Assembly (NCBI RefSeq): GCF_002946355.1
Contig: NZ_PKOZ01000005.1
Coordinates: 179,236-243,235, forward strand
DNA: 64,000 nucleotides
Source of the DNA: Pradoshia eiseniae
GTDB lineage: Bacteria > Bacillota > Bacilli > Bacillales > Pradoshiaceae
Reading direction: 5' to 3'
The position numbers and the translations under genes were made by a program. This document shows positions 49,262 to 57,255 of the stretch, one piece after another. Under the pieces are notes generated by a model, which worked only from the letters and a program-made list of their open reading frames with translations, was not told the origin of the DNA and did not search any database. Position 1 is the stretch's first letter. Each line of letters starts with the position of its first letter.

Positions 49262-49286
49262 TAGATTAAATTGTGAACTTATTGAA

Positions 49287-49526
49287 TCATGCCAATACAT
49301 GACGAACATCATCAATATCGATTTTTCCATATTGAATTATTTTGCCGTCAACCTCAACGACCGGAATCATCAAGCCATATTGCTCAAGCAGCCGATCATC
49401 TGCGTAGATGTCTAATTCGAGCAGAGTAAAGGTCATTTCACGCTGCAATAACTTGAGCAGGTCCTTCGCATCCTCACAAAGGGGGCAATCTTTCTTTGTA
49501 TAAAAATGAACGGTAGGAACTTTCAA
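49287..49526 (-). CDS. glutaredoxin-family protein (DUF836-like)
   Basis: The small thioredoxin-fold protein of about 79 residues has the redox motif KKDCPLCEDAKDLL and the cis-Pro in YGLMIPVVEVDGK. It probably catalyses thiol-disulfide exchange in the cytoplasm; its partner is unknown. The TTG at 49526, 7 nt after AGGTGG, is preferred over a GTG four codons upstream that overlaps the ribosome binding site. It lies between sigL and cggR on the same strand, with its own terminator. Confidence 0.85.
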   Translation of the reverse strand: MKVPTVHFYTKKDCPLCEDAKDLLKLLQREMTFTLLELDIYADDRLLEQYGLMIPVVEVDGKIIQYGKIDIDDVRHVLA

Positions 49527-49585
49527 ATCACAAACCACCTGTCTATTGTTAATAATAGTTATTCTATATACCCAAAGTTATCGGA

Positions 49586-50869
49586 TTAATAACGCCGTCT
49601 TTTAGCGGAGGAGGGAATTCCAAGCTGCTCCCTGTATTTAGAAACGGTTCTTCTAGAGATGACAATGCCGCTATTCTGCTTTAAATAGTCAGAAATTGCC
49701 TGATCTGATAAGGGAGCTGCCTTATCCTCTGATCCGACCAGCTTCTCAATCTCCTTTTTGACCTTTAATGCGGATGCATCGGCCTTTTGGTCCGTTTGAA
49801 GGCTGCTTGAGAAAAACATCCTCATCGGGATGGTCCCAAAAGGGGTTTCAATCATTTTATCACGAACCGCGCGGCTCACTGTTGATTCATGAATCTCCAA
49901 GACATCGGCAATCTCCTTCATAACAAGCGGTTTAATGGAATCTGACTTCCCTGTAAGAAAATAGTCCAGCTGCTTTTCTATGATTGCATAAGTCACATGC
50001 AGCAATGTCTCATTCCTTTGCTGAATGGCTTTTTGGAGCCATCTATACTCCATCCTCTTTTGATGCATATAACGCTCGGCTGCTTCATCATGCTGGCCCT
50101 CTATACCGATGGCAAACTCCCTTATCCTTACACGGCTAGATTCAACGATTTCCGCTACAAGCTTCCCTTTAGAGGAGTAAACCCTCACATCCGGCACACT
50201 ATATTGGGAACGCTCTGAACCGAATGCCGCCCCTGGGCGAGGGTTATACGACTGTATTTGGTCAAACACACGCTGAATCTCTACAACCGAGACACCTAGC
50301 GTCCTTGATAGTTCCTTCCACTTCTTCTCTACAAATGCAGTGAAATAATCCTTCAGCAAAACATTCAATAAAGCGCTTTCATTATCATCCCTTCTAGCTT
50401 GAATAAGAAGGCAATCACTCAAGCTTTCTGCCCCTGCTCCTGCTGGTTCCAATGTTTGGAGAATGCTCTTTGCCATTTCCCATTCAGTTTGCAAAACTGG
50501 AAAAACCGCATTGATCTCCTCATATGTAAGCCTTAAATAACCATTATCATCAATATTATCAATCATATAATTCAGTATTCTTTGCTCATGTGTATCCATT
50601 TCCTTGAAAGGAATCTGCCCCTTCAGATAGGAATGTAAATCCGGGCGTTCATCACTAATTTGATGAATCCATGACATATCCCCTTGACTCCAGCCGCGGC
50701 TTGATGATTGATAGCCGGTCTCGACTTCAATCAATGGATTATCAAGTGCTTTACTCTCCATAAATGCGGTGAGCTCCATGGCCGGATATTGCAAAAGCAT
50801 AATCGCCTGGCTCAATTCCGGCGTCATCGCCAGCTTCAAGCTCTGCTGTTGAAATAATCCCATCTCCAT
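49586..50869 (-). CDS. sigL: RNA polymerase sigma-54 factor (SigL/RpoN)
   Basis: This sigma factor of about 427 residues serves enhancer-dependent promoters. The N-terminal glutamine/leucine-rich activator-interacting region (LFQQQSLKLAMTPELSQAIMLLQ) is followed by the core-binding region (about 80-260), a helix-turn-helix (EIHESTVSRAV) and the C-terminal RpoN box ISRRTVSKYREQLGI that reads the -24 element. In Bacillus it controls amino acid and acetoin catabolism genes. ATG 50869, 9 nt after GCGAGG, is preferred to an upstream in-frame start that adds 25 non-family residues. Confidence 0.95.
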   Translation of the reverse strand: MEMGLFQQQSLKLAMTPELSQAIMLLQYPAMELTAFMESKALDNPLIEVETGYQSSSRGWSQGDMSWIHQISDERPDLHSYLKGQIPFKEMDTHEQRILNYMIDNIDDNGYLRLTYEEINAVFPVLQTEWEMAKSILQTLEPAGAGAESLSDCLLIQARRDDNESALLNVLLKDYFTAFVEKKWKELSRTLGVSVVEIQRVFDQIQSYNPRPGAAFGSERSQYSVPDVRVYSSKGKLVAEIVESSRVRIREFAIGIEGQHDEAAERYMHQKRMEYRWLQKAIQQRNETLLHVTYAIIEKQLDYFLTGKSDSIKPLVMKEIADVLEIHESTVSRAVRDKMIETPFGTIPMRMFFSSSLQTDQKADASALKVKKEIEKLVGSEDKAAPLSDQAISDYLKQNSGIVISRRTVSKYREQLGIPSSAKRRRY

Positions 50870-51273
50870 CTTCAACAACCTCGCCCCCTGCTTAATAGTA
50901 CTAATACTTTCTTTAATAGTAGTAAATCGCCGAGTATTGGGCAAGGAAAAGATTGGATGAAGAAGGGTGATAAGTTACTAAAAAAATAACCGTTCACCAT
51001 GTGTGTCAATAAACATTGTCGATATCGCTCATTTAGGAAGAACGAACAGTCCAATATTTCAACTGCCCTTTCCTTTGTTATAGCCTATCAGGCGGTATGC
51101 TCTTATACTTCGGGACGCTCTTCAATACATTTGGAGGATTATCATGAATATAGGGCGGTGCTGGTTTCAGTTTTGGTTTCCTGACCAGGAGAGCAGGCTT
51201 TTGCACAACATTAAACATGACTAGGTGCCTGCCCGATTTCATGCCAGAAAGAAGAGATGACTTTTCAAGAAAC

Positions 51274-51308
51274 TAAAAAAGCCCTTCAAGCAATTGCTTG
51301 AAGAGCCT
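51274..51308 (-). terminator. Rho-independent terminator after tRNA-Arg
   Basis: CTTCAAGC-AATT-GCTTGAAG is a perfect palindrome, extended to AGGCTC/GGGCTT and followed by TTTTTTAG on the minus strand. Confidence 0.8.
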
Positions 51309-51325
51309 CTAAGCCGTTATCGGTA

Positions 51326-51397
51326 CGCCCTTGGAGGGAATCGAACCCCCAGCTCAAGAACCGGAATCTTGTGTTTTATCCGTTAAACTACAAGGGC
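51326..51397 (-). tRNA. tRNA-Arg (anticodon CCG)
   Basis: The minus strand folds as a cloverleaf: acceptor GCCCTTG/CAAGGGC, anticodon arm CAAGA-TTCCGGT-TCTTG with anticodon CCG, and T-arm GGGGGTTCGATTCCCTCC (GTTCGATTC loop). The discriminator base is G and CCA is not encoded. It lies beside clpP, as does a tRNA-Arg in B. subtilis. Confidence 0.95.
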
Positions 51398-51629
51398 AAA
51401 ATGTTAGCCTACAAAAATATATTATAATGAACATAATTGAATTTGGCAAGAACTATTCCCCCATGGTTTACATTAATAAAACTTGGGTAAGATGGTTATC
51501 AGGAACTTTCATGCGAACAATTCAGCCTTTTCGCTCTTTACCCTTCAGACTAAGCTCATACATAAACTTGAAGAAAAGTACCGAGTTAATCATGGATTTT
51601 CCCCAAATTCATCAATCAGACGTCTTTTG

Positions 51630-51646
51630 TTTGACCTTTATTGACC
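51630..51646 (+). promoter_or_regulatory. CtsR operator of clpP
   Basis: TTTGACC-TTT-ATTGACC is, on the opposite strand, GGTCAAT-AAA-GGTCAAA, one mismatch from the CtsR heptad direct repeat. It covers the -35 element of the clpP promoter. Confidence 0.85.
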
Positions 51647-51660
51647 AAAAGGTGTATGAT
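51631..51660 (+). promoter_or_regulatory. SigA-type promoter of clpP
   Basis: TTGACC (51631-51636) and TATGAT (51655-51660) are separated by 18 bp, 47 bp before the start codon, and overlap the CtsR site. Confidence 0.75.
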
Positions 51661-51707
51661 TAAAACACGAAGTGAATATGCTTGATTACATAAAGGAGGA
51701 GAAACTA

Positions 51708-52316
51708 ATGAATTTAATCCCTACAGTCATTGAACAAACAAATCGCGGGGAACGTGCTTACGACATATATTCCCGCTTGCTTAAAGACCGTATTATCATG
51801 CTTGGAAGCGCCATCGATGACAATGTGGCTAACTCCATTGTCGCACAGCTTCTGTTCCTGGAAACAGAAAATCCGGACAAAGACATTTACCTATACATTA
51901 ACAGCCCTGGCGGAAGCATTACGGCTGGTATGGCAATCTATGATACAATGCAATACATCAAACCACAGGTCTCCACAATCTGTATCGGTATGGCTGCATC
52001 CATGGGAGCATTCCTTCTTGCAGCTGGTGAGAAAGGCAAACGTTTTGCCCTTCCAAACAGCGAAGTCATGATTCATCAGCCACTTGGAGGCGCACAAGGC
52101 CAAGCCACCGAAATCGAAATTGCAGCTAAACGCATTCTCTTCATGCGTGAGCGCTTGAACCAAATTCTAGCTGAGCGCACTGGTCAATCACTTGAAACCA
52201 TCTCACGTGACACAGAACGTGACAACTTCATGACCGCTGATCGCGCTCTTGAATACGGCCTTGTAGACCGCATCATCACTCGCAATGTGACGGATGCCGC
52301 AAAGAAAAACGACTAA
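51708..52316 (+). CDS. clpP: ATP-dependent Clp protease proteolytic subunit
   Basis: The 202-residue serine protease forms the 14-mer barrel used by ClpC, ClpX and ClpE. The catalytic triad is visible: Ser98 in [12 protein letters not shown], His123 in [13 protein letters not shown], and an Asp near 172 in [20 protein letters not shown] 51708 follows AAAGGAGGAGAAACTA; an upstream in-frame ATG would lie before the ribosome binding site. A CtsR operator over the promoter indicates heat-shock control. It is monocistronic, with a strong terminator. Confidence 0.97.
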   Translation: MNLIPTVIEQTNRGERAYDIYSRLLKDRIIMLGSAIDDNVANSIVAQLLFLETENPDKDIYLYINSPGGSITAGMAIYDTMQYIKPQVSTICIGMAASMGAFLLAAGEKGKRFALPNSEVMIHQPLGGAQGQATEIEIAAKRILFMRERLNQILAERTGQSLETISRDTERDNFMTADRALEYGLVDRIITRNVTDAAKKND

Positions 52317-52334
52317 TCAATATCCATTAAGTGA

Positions 52335-52369
52335 AAGAAGCAGACGAGAAACCGTCTGCTTCTTTTTAT
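52335..52369 (+). terminator. Rho-independent terminator of clpP
   Basis: The stem AGAAGCAGACG / CGTCTGCTTCT is followed by TTTTTATG. Confidence 0.85.
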
Positions 52370-52439
52370 GTAACAGTATAGGCGGAACGAACCTTCCTGA
52401 ACCCCCCTTAAATATTTTAACTCTCTAATTGTTTATCAC

Positions 52440-52468
52440 TTTACCAAAATAAAGATACGTGTTAGGAT
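52440..52468 (+). promoter_or_regulatory. candidate promoter of the leader peptide/permease transcript
   Basis: TTTACC and TAGGAT are separated by 17 bp. Transcription would start near 52475, about 36 nt before the leader peptide ATG. The -10 is a weak match. Confidence 0.4.
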
Positions 52469-52510
52469 AGAGCCAATGCTTAAATTTTTCGATCCTAAGG
52501 AGTGCTGATT

Positions 52511-52561
52511 ATGCTTTCGTTATCTCTTTCATACCGACATCGACATCATCATAGCAGCTGA
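52511..52561 (+). CDS. His/Arg-rich attenuator leader peptide, 16 aa
   Basis: ATG 52511 follows AAGGAG at 8 nt. The peptide is MLSLSLSYRHRHHHSS and stops at TGA 52559-52561. Codons 9-14 are CGA CAT CGA CAT CAT CAT, giving four His and two Arg in six codons. Its size and layout match the histidine operon leader peptides of enterobacteria. The stop lies just before a set of overlapping hairpins and a terminator in front of an amino acid permease. A regulatory role through ribosome stalling is my inference. Arginine is an alternative signal because CGA is usually a rare codon. Confidence 0.75.
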   Translation: MLSLSLSYRHRHHHSS

Positions 52562-52654
52562 CCTTATGCTCATTTAAATAATGGGCACAGGGTCATTTGC
52601 CTGTGCCCGTATTGGATAGTCACCATGCGGGAGAATAACTGCATGGTTTTTTTT
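52560..52654 (+). promoter_or_regulatory. transcription attenuator with alternative hairpins and intrinsic terminator
   Basis: Pairings read by eye: (1) TGCTCATT 52567-52574 with AATGGGCA 52580-52587; (2) GGGCACAGG 52583-52591 with CCTGTGCCC 52600-52608; (3) antiterminator CCCGTATTGG 52606-52615 with CCATGCGGG 52623-52631 (one bulge, one wobble); (4) terminator ACCATGC 52622-52628 with GCATGGT 52641-52647 and eight Ts. Helices 1 and 2 exclude each other, 2 and 3 exclude each other, and 3 and 4 exclude each other. A ribosome stalled at the His codons leaves helix 1 free to form, which permits helix 3 and read-through. A ribosome at the stop codon covers 52567-52574, giving helix 2 and termination. 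Confidence 0.7.
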
Positions 52655-52687
52655 CGTTCACTTTTATAAACAGAGGAGATATTCATC

Positions 52688-54082
52688 ATGATGCAAAAAA
52701 AATGGGGTTTTTGGATTTTAACGATGTTCGTCGTTGGCAATATGGTCGGAGGCGGAATCTTCATGCTTCCGGCAAATCTATCAAAGGTGGCAAGCCCAGC
52801 CGGTGCCACACTCGCTTGGCTATTGACTGGATTTGGAGTATTGATGATTGCGCTCGTATTTGGCAACCTAGCCATTCGTAAGCCAGAATTGAAAACCGGT
52901 CCGCAAAGCTACGCACAAGCCTTCTTCCAATCGCCGAAGAACGGCAGAATCGCCGGCTATGCTGTCGCTTGGGGATATTGGGCGGCAAACTGGGCGGCAA
53001 CGGCATCTGTCATCATTTCATTTGCCGGCTATATGTCGACTTTCTTTCCCATTATGGTCAGCAGGAAAATCATTTGGTCAATAGGTGCATTCAATCTTGA
53101 GCTTGGCAAATTCCTGACGTTTCTGGTCTGCTCCATCATGCTTTGGGGTATTCAATATATTCTTGTTCAAAGCTTCAACAGTGCCGGAAAGCTGAATTTG
53201 CTCGCAACGGTCACGAAGGTAATCGGCTTTACTTTATTTATTGTCGCGACCATCTTTATCTTTGATACAGCCAATCTGCTTAATGGCAAAGATTTCGTCA
53301 ACGCTGATGGAACGGCCACCTCCATGCTTAGCCAATTAAACGGCGCGGCAATCACAACCCTTTGGGCCTTTATTGGAGTTGAGGCTGCGGTCATGCTGTC
53401 CAACAGGGCTAAATCACAATCAGACGTAAAGAAGGCTACCATCACAGGCTTAATCATTGCGATTGCTATCTATGTGGGCATCACCTTATTAACGATGGGC
53501 GCCTTGTCCCAGGAAGAGCTTCAGCAATCTCAAAAGCCGCTTGTAGACGCTCTTCAAGCTGCAATTGGCACAGAGGGAGCCTATATACTCGCAGGACTTG
53601 CCTTAGTATCCCTGTTCGGCTCAACGGTTGGTTGGATTGTGGTTAGCTCTGAGGTTCCTTATCAGGCTGCGAGAGCCAAGCTGTTCCCGGCTTCTTTTGC
53701 TAAGACCAATAAAAAGGGGAGTCCCGTATTTTCCTTAACAGTAACCAATCTATTAACACAATTTTTCCTATTCGCAACCATATCAGGAACCATTATGGAA
53801 GCCTATCAATTCGCCATGATTGTTGCAACCCTAGCCTATTTGATTCCCTATCTCGTATCGGTCATCTATCAGCTGAAACTAGTCATTAGTGGAGAAACGT
53901 ACGGAAAAAACCAACGATCACGAACAATTGATGCAATCATTACCGTGCTTGCCTTAATATACTCCCTATGGGTAATCAAAACCGGCACAGCCGACCTGCA
54001 GACCTTCTTCCTCGGCATCGGACTTTTCGTGTTAGGGCTCTTGTTATATCCATTGCTGATGGGTAAGAAAGCTCCAAAATAA
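52688..54082 (+). CDS. APA-family amino acid permease, probable histidine or basic amino acid transporter
   Basis: The 464-residue membrane protein has about twelve helices and belongs to the basic amino acid/polyamine antiporter group related to ArcD and to histidine:histamine-type carriers. Diagnostic parts are the first-helix MVGGGIFMLPANLSKVASPAG, the glycine-rich ion pathway there, and ATITTLWAFIGVEAAVMLSNRAK (helix 6 with GVEA). The substrate is not fixed by sequence. The upstream leader peptide, rich in His and Arg codons, predicts expression when histidine (or arginine) is scarce, hence uptake of that amino acid; this is inference. The double ATG 52688/52691 follows GAGGAGA. It is a single gene with a strong terminator. 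Confidence 0.85.
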   Translation: MMQKKWGFWILTMFVVGNMVGGGIFMLPANLSKVASPAGATLAWLLTGFGVLMIALVFGNLAIRKPELKTGPQSYAQAFFQSPKNGRIAGYAVAWGYWAANWAATASVIISFAGYMSTFFPIMVSRKIIWSIGAFNLELGKFLTFLVCSIMLWGIQYILVQSFNSAGKLNLLATVTKVIGFTLFIVATIFIFDTANLLNGKDFVNADGTATSMLSQLNGAAITTLWAFIGVEAAVMLSNRAKSQSDVKKATITGLIIAIAIYVGITLLTMGALSQEELQQSQKPLVDALQAAIGTEGAYILAGLALVSLFGSTVGWIVVSSEVPYQAARAKLFPASFAKTNKKGSPVFSLTVTNLLTQFFLFATISGTIMEAYQFAMIVATLAYLIPYLVSVIYQLKLVISGETYGKNQRSRTIDAIITVLALIYSLWVIKTGTADLQTFFLGIGLFVLGLLLYPLLMGKKAPK

Positions 54083-54103
54083 ATCGTAAGCTCCTATTTA
54101 AAA

Positions 54104-54151
54104 CTGCCTCCCGGTTGTTAGGCATTCCTAACAATTGAGGGGGCATTTTTA
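54104..54151 (+). terminator. Rho-independent terminator of the permease gene
   Basis: The long imperfect stem TGCC(T)CCC...TTGTTAGG / CCTAACAA...GGGGGCA is followed by TTTTT. Confidence 0.75.
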
Positions 54152-54253
54152 ATGAAGTTTTCTATTAGTACGTTACTTACTATGGAGTGCTCTCAAAAAT
54201 TTATCTCCCCAAATCATTCTTTTGCTAGCTATCATTATTCTATTTTTGCATTT

Positions 54254-54297
54254 AAAAAAGCTGGTCCATTCATTTAAATGTCCGAAACAGCTCTTTT
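54254..54297. terminator. terminator-like inverted repeat in the permease-inhA gap
   Basis: AAAAAAGCTG / CAGCTCTTTT with an inner CATTTAAATG palindrome has T-rich ends on both strands. No gene in the 54083-54429 gap needs it. It may be a back-up terminator or a relic. I see no other feature in the gap beyond the inhA ribosome binding site. Confidence 0.4.
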
Positions 54298-54429
54298 GAT
54301 GAATTAGGTCATTCTAACTAAAAGTCATTCTATTGGTTCATACTTTTCTACCATTTATTTGAAAATTGGAGGAATTGCGACAATTAACCCCGAATAATTA
54401 CAATCTACTAATTACTAGGGGGAATTGAT

Positions 54430-56802
54430 TTGCGCGTAAAACCATTACTGGCAACCGCTTTTGCGGCAGCCTTGACACTCACATCCTGGGCACCTGGGGC
54501 ATTGACAAAACAAGCGCTCGCTGACACCTCAACACCGAGTCAAGTACAGCACGAGCATGTATCAGGACCATTCGACCGCAGCATCGCCAATGAAGAACGA
54601 TTGATCAAGATGCTCAAGAAAGAAGGCTATATCAAGAAAAATGCCTCCAAGAAAGAGGAGCAAGCCCAGCTTGAGAAGTACTTAGAGAACAAGGAGAAAA
54701 GTCTGAAGAAGGATAATTCCAAAGCATTCGACAAAGAGTTGAAAGCTCTCCAGAAGAAGCATGATAAGAAAAAAGGCAAAGGCAAAAAAGGCAAAGGACA
54801 TAAACCTGATAACGGTGCAGTCAAACCTGTAAAAGAGGAAAAATACCGCGGTGATGTACAAGAAGATAAAGTTCTCGTCCTCGCGATTGAATTCCCTGAC
54901 TATGCCCGTAATAATGTCCGTCCAGAAGACTCAGACATGTATTATGAGGACTACACAAATGAACATTATGAGGATATGGTTTTCGGCAAAAAGGGCTATA
55001 AAGGTCCAAACGGCGAGAAACTCATTTCCATGAAACAATTCTATGAGCAGCAATCCGGCGGCAGCTACACAGTGGATGGGGAAATTGCCGGCTGGTATCA
55101 AGCTAAATATCCAGCAGCGTATTACGGCGGCAACTACCCAACTCCTGATGGCAGCGATCAAAATCCGCGTGCACTTGTCAAAGAAGCCCTTGAAGCGGCA
55201 GCTTTAGACCCAAATATCGATCTATCCGAATACGACCAAGAGGATCGTTATGACCTTGACGGTGACGGAAATACACGTGAGCCGGATGGTATGGTTGACC
55301 ACTTAATGATTATTCATTCCGGTGTTGGCGAAGAGGCAGGCGGAGGAACGCTCGGCGGAGATGCCATCTGGTCCCACCGCTGGAACCTTGGCGGCGTTTT
55401 CCCAATCAGCAACACGGAAACTGAAATTGATTACTGGAATGGGCAAATGGCTGCCTATGATTACACCATTATGCCTATCGATGGAGCTGCAGGAGTATTC
55501 GCTCACGAATACGGCCATGATTTAGGCTTGCCTGATGAGTATGACACTCAATACACCGGTCAAGGAGAAGCTGTCGCTTACTGGTCTATCATGGCAAGCG
55601 GTTCCTGGGCAGGTAAGATTCCTGGTACAGAACCAACTGGCTTTAGCCCATATGCGAAAGAATACCTGCAAAGTAAACAGAACAGCAACTGGCTGAAGTA
55701 TGAAGAAGTAGAACTTTCTGATTTGAATAAGAAAGGCACGCAATACTTGCTTGACCAAGCCAATACAAAAGGCACGAACTTAGATGCCCTCAAGATCAAT
55801 TTACCGGATAAACTAACAACCGTGAACACGCCATATAGCGGACAATACGAATACTACAGCGGCAAAGGCAATAACCTTGATTCGTCCATGTCGACAACCC
55901 TGGATTTGACCGGAAAAGCCTCCGCTCAATTATCCTTTAAAATCTGGTACCAAATTGAGCAAGACTGGGATTACGGCTCCATTCAAGTTAAAGAGGATGG
56001 CAGCGACACATGGGTAACGGTTCCTGGTAACATCACCACCACAGAGGACCCAAATGAACAAAACCCTGGTCACGGCATCACCGGCTCATCCAATGGCTGG
56101 GTTGATGGAATCTTTGACCTATCCGCCTATGCCGGCAAGAAAATCGACTTGCGCTTTAACTATTGGACAGATGTCGCTGCGATTGAAACAGGCTACTATG
56201 TGGATGATATCGTCATCACGGCCGATGGCGAGCAAATCCTGGCAGATAACGCAGACGGAGCAAGCTCAGCTTTCACATTTAGCGGGTTCAATAAGGATGA
56301 AGGAAAATTTGCCAGTGAACATTACTACCTCGTTGAGTGGAGAAATCATAAAGGTGTTGATACCGGACTCGCTCATATTAAACGAGGTGACTCTCTTATG
56401 AAATATGACGGCGGCATGGTTGTCTGGTACGTCGATGACAAATACTCCGACAACTGGACAGGGATTCACCCGGGCGAAGGTTATCTCGGTGTAGTGGACG
56501 CTGACCAAGGCGCCATCAAATGGAGCGATAACTCAATCGCATCCACACGCTACCAGATCCATGATGCAGCCTTCCGCCTAACGAAGCCGGACAAAATGTT
56601 CCTCGATTACAGGAGCCTTACCGGCCTTACAATGAGCGACAATGATACGAAGGCATATCCTGTCTTCGATGACAGCAAGAACTACTTAAACCCTCATCTT
56701 CCTGACGCCGGAAGAAACGTACCGAATTTCGGCTTGAAAATTGAAGTCGTAAACCAAAGTAAAGACCAATCTGTCGGTAAGATTGTCGTTAAGAAGAATT
56801 AA
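54430..56802 (+). CDS. immune inhibitor A family M6 metalloprotease, secreted
   Basis: The 790-residue exported zinc protease resembles InhA of the B. cereus group, which cleaves host defence peptides and matrix proteins. A signal peptide (about 1-31, ending ALA) is followed by a propeptide with a very lysine-rich stretch (about 100-130). The M6 catalytic domain has the zinc motif HEYGH at 359-363 (GVFAHEYGHDLGLPDEYD). A MAM-like or jelly-roll beta domain (about 465-600) and a C-terminal domain follow. Length is typical (795 in B. thuringiensis). Translation starts at TTG 54430, 6-7 nt after AGGGGG. It is a single gene with its own terminator. Confidence 0.92.
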   Translation: MRVKPLLATAFAAALTLTSWAPGALTKQALADTSTPSQVQHEHVSGPFDRSIANEERLIKMLKKEGYIKKNASKKEEQAQLEKYLENKEKSLKKDNSKAFDKELKALQKKHDKKKGKGKKGKGHKPDNGAVKPVKEEKYRGDVQEDKVLVLAIEFPDYARNNVRPEDSDMYYEDYTNEHYEDMVFGKKGYKGPNGEKLISMKQFYEQQSGGSYTVDGEIAGWYQAKYPAAYYGGNYPTPDGSDQNPRALVKEALEAAALDPNIDLSEYDQEDRYDLDGDGNTREPDGMVDHLMIIHSGVGEEAGGGTLGGDAIWSHRWNLGGVFPISNTETEIDYWNGQMAAYDYTIMPIDGAAGVFAHEYGHDLGLPDEYDTQYTGQGEAVAYWSIMASGSWAGKIPGTEPTGFSPYAKEYLQSKQNSNWLKYEEVELSDLNKKGTQYLLDQANTKGTNLDALKINLPDKLTTVNTPYSGQYEYYSGKGNNLDSSMSTTLDLTGKASAQLSFKIWYQIEQDWDYGSIQVKEDGSDTWVTVPGNITTTEDPNEQNPGHGITGSSNGWVDGIFDLSAYAGKKIDLRFNYWTDVAAIETGYYVDDIVITADGEQILADNADGASSAFTFSGFNKDEGKFASEHYYLVEWRNHKGVDTGLAHIKRGDSLMKYDGGMVVWYVDDKYSDNWTGIHPGEGYLGVVDADQGAIKWSDNSIASTRYQIHDAAFRLTKPDKMFLDYRSLTGLTMSDNDTKAYPVFDDSKNYLNPHLPDAGRNVPNFGLKIEVVNQSKDQSVGKIVVKKN

Positions 56803-56812
56803 TAATTGTTGA

Positions 56813-56855
56813 AAAGAGACCTGGATTGCCTACAGAAGGCACCGGGTCTTTTTTG
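56813..56855 (+). terminator. Rho-independent terminator of inhA-like gene
   Basis: The stem AGACC...GCCT / AGGC...GGTCT with internal bulges is followed by TTTTTTG. Confidence 0.75.
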
Positions 56856-56894
56856 TCGACAAAATGGAGCTACGTTCTACCTTATCCATAGCAC

Positions 56895-56944
56895 ATAAAA
56901 AAACCGTCTCTGCAAATCCCTAAAAAGGATTGCAGAGACGGTTT
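56895..56944 (-). terminator. Rho-independent terminator after crh
   Basis: The stem AAACCGTCTCTGCAAATCC / GGATTGCAGAGACGGTTT is followed by TTTATG on the minus strand. Confidence 0.85.
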
Positions 56945-56951
56945 CTTATTA

Positions 56952-57206
56952 CTAATCTTTCTTCAGGAAAGTCTCAAGCGACTGTATGGCTTTCTTTTCA
57001 TCGCTGCCATCGGCCACTAGGGTAATCGTACTGCCACTGCTAATGGCCAGACTCATCAGCCCCATAATACTTTTCACGTTTACTTTCTTATCGCCATTCA
57101 TAATGTAGATCTCGGAAGAAAAGCTGCTAGCTTTTTGTACAAACAGTGCTGCAGGACGAGCTTGAAGGCCCGATTTCAAATGAACTGTTACTTGTTTTTC
57201 AATCAT
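56952..57206 (-). CDS. crh: catabolite repression HPr-like protein Crh
   Basis: This 84-residue HPr paralogue acts only in regulation. Position 15 is Gln in SGLQARPAALFVQ where true HPr has the phosphorylated His, so it cannot pass phosphate in the PTS. The regulatory Ser46 is kept in NVKSIMGLMSLA and can be phosphorylated by HPr kinase to form the CcpA corepressor. It is the last gene of the rapZ-yvcK-whiA-crh string, as in B. subtilis, 49 bp after whiA. ATG follows GGGGAGGATTTTGTC. Confidence 0.95.
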   Translation of the reverse strand: MIEKQVTVHLKSGLQARPAALFVQKASSFSSEIYIMNGDKKVNVKSIMGLMSLAISSGSTITLVADGSDEKKAIQSLETFLKKD

Positions 57207-57255
57207 GACAAAATCCTCCCCTGTCTACTGTGAATAATTTGAAACATGAAAACTA

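Noticed and set aside
51144..51224. 26-codon frame behind a perfect GGAGG ribosome binding site, between sigL and tRNA-Arg
   Set aside because: The product (start MNIGRCWFQFWFPDQE) resembles nothing I know, and no promoter or terminator frames it. It could be real but I cannot support it. The rest of 50870-51273 shows no gene.
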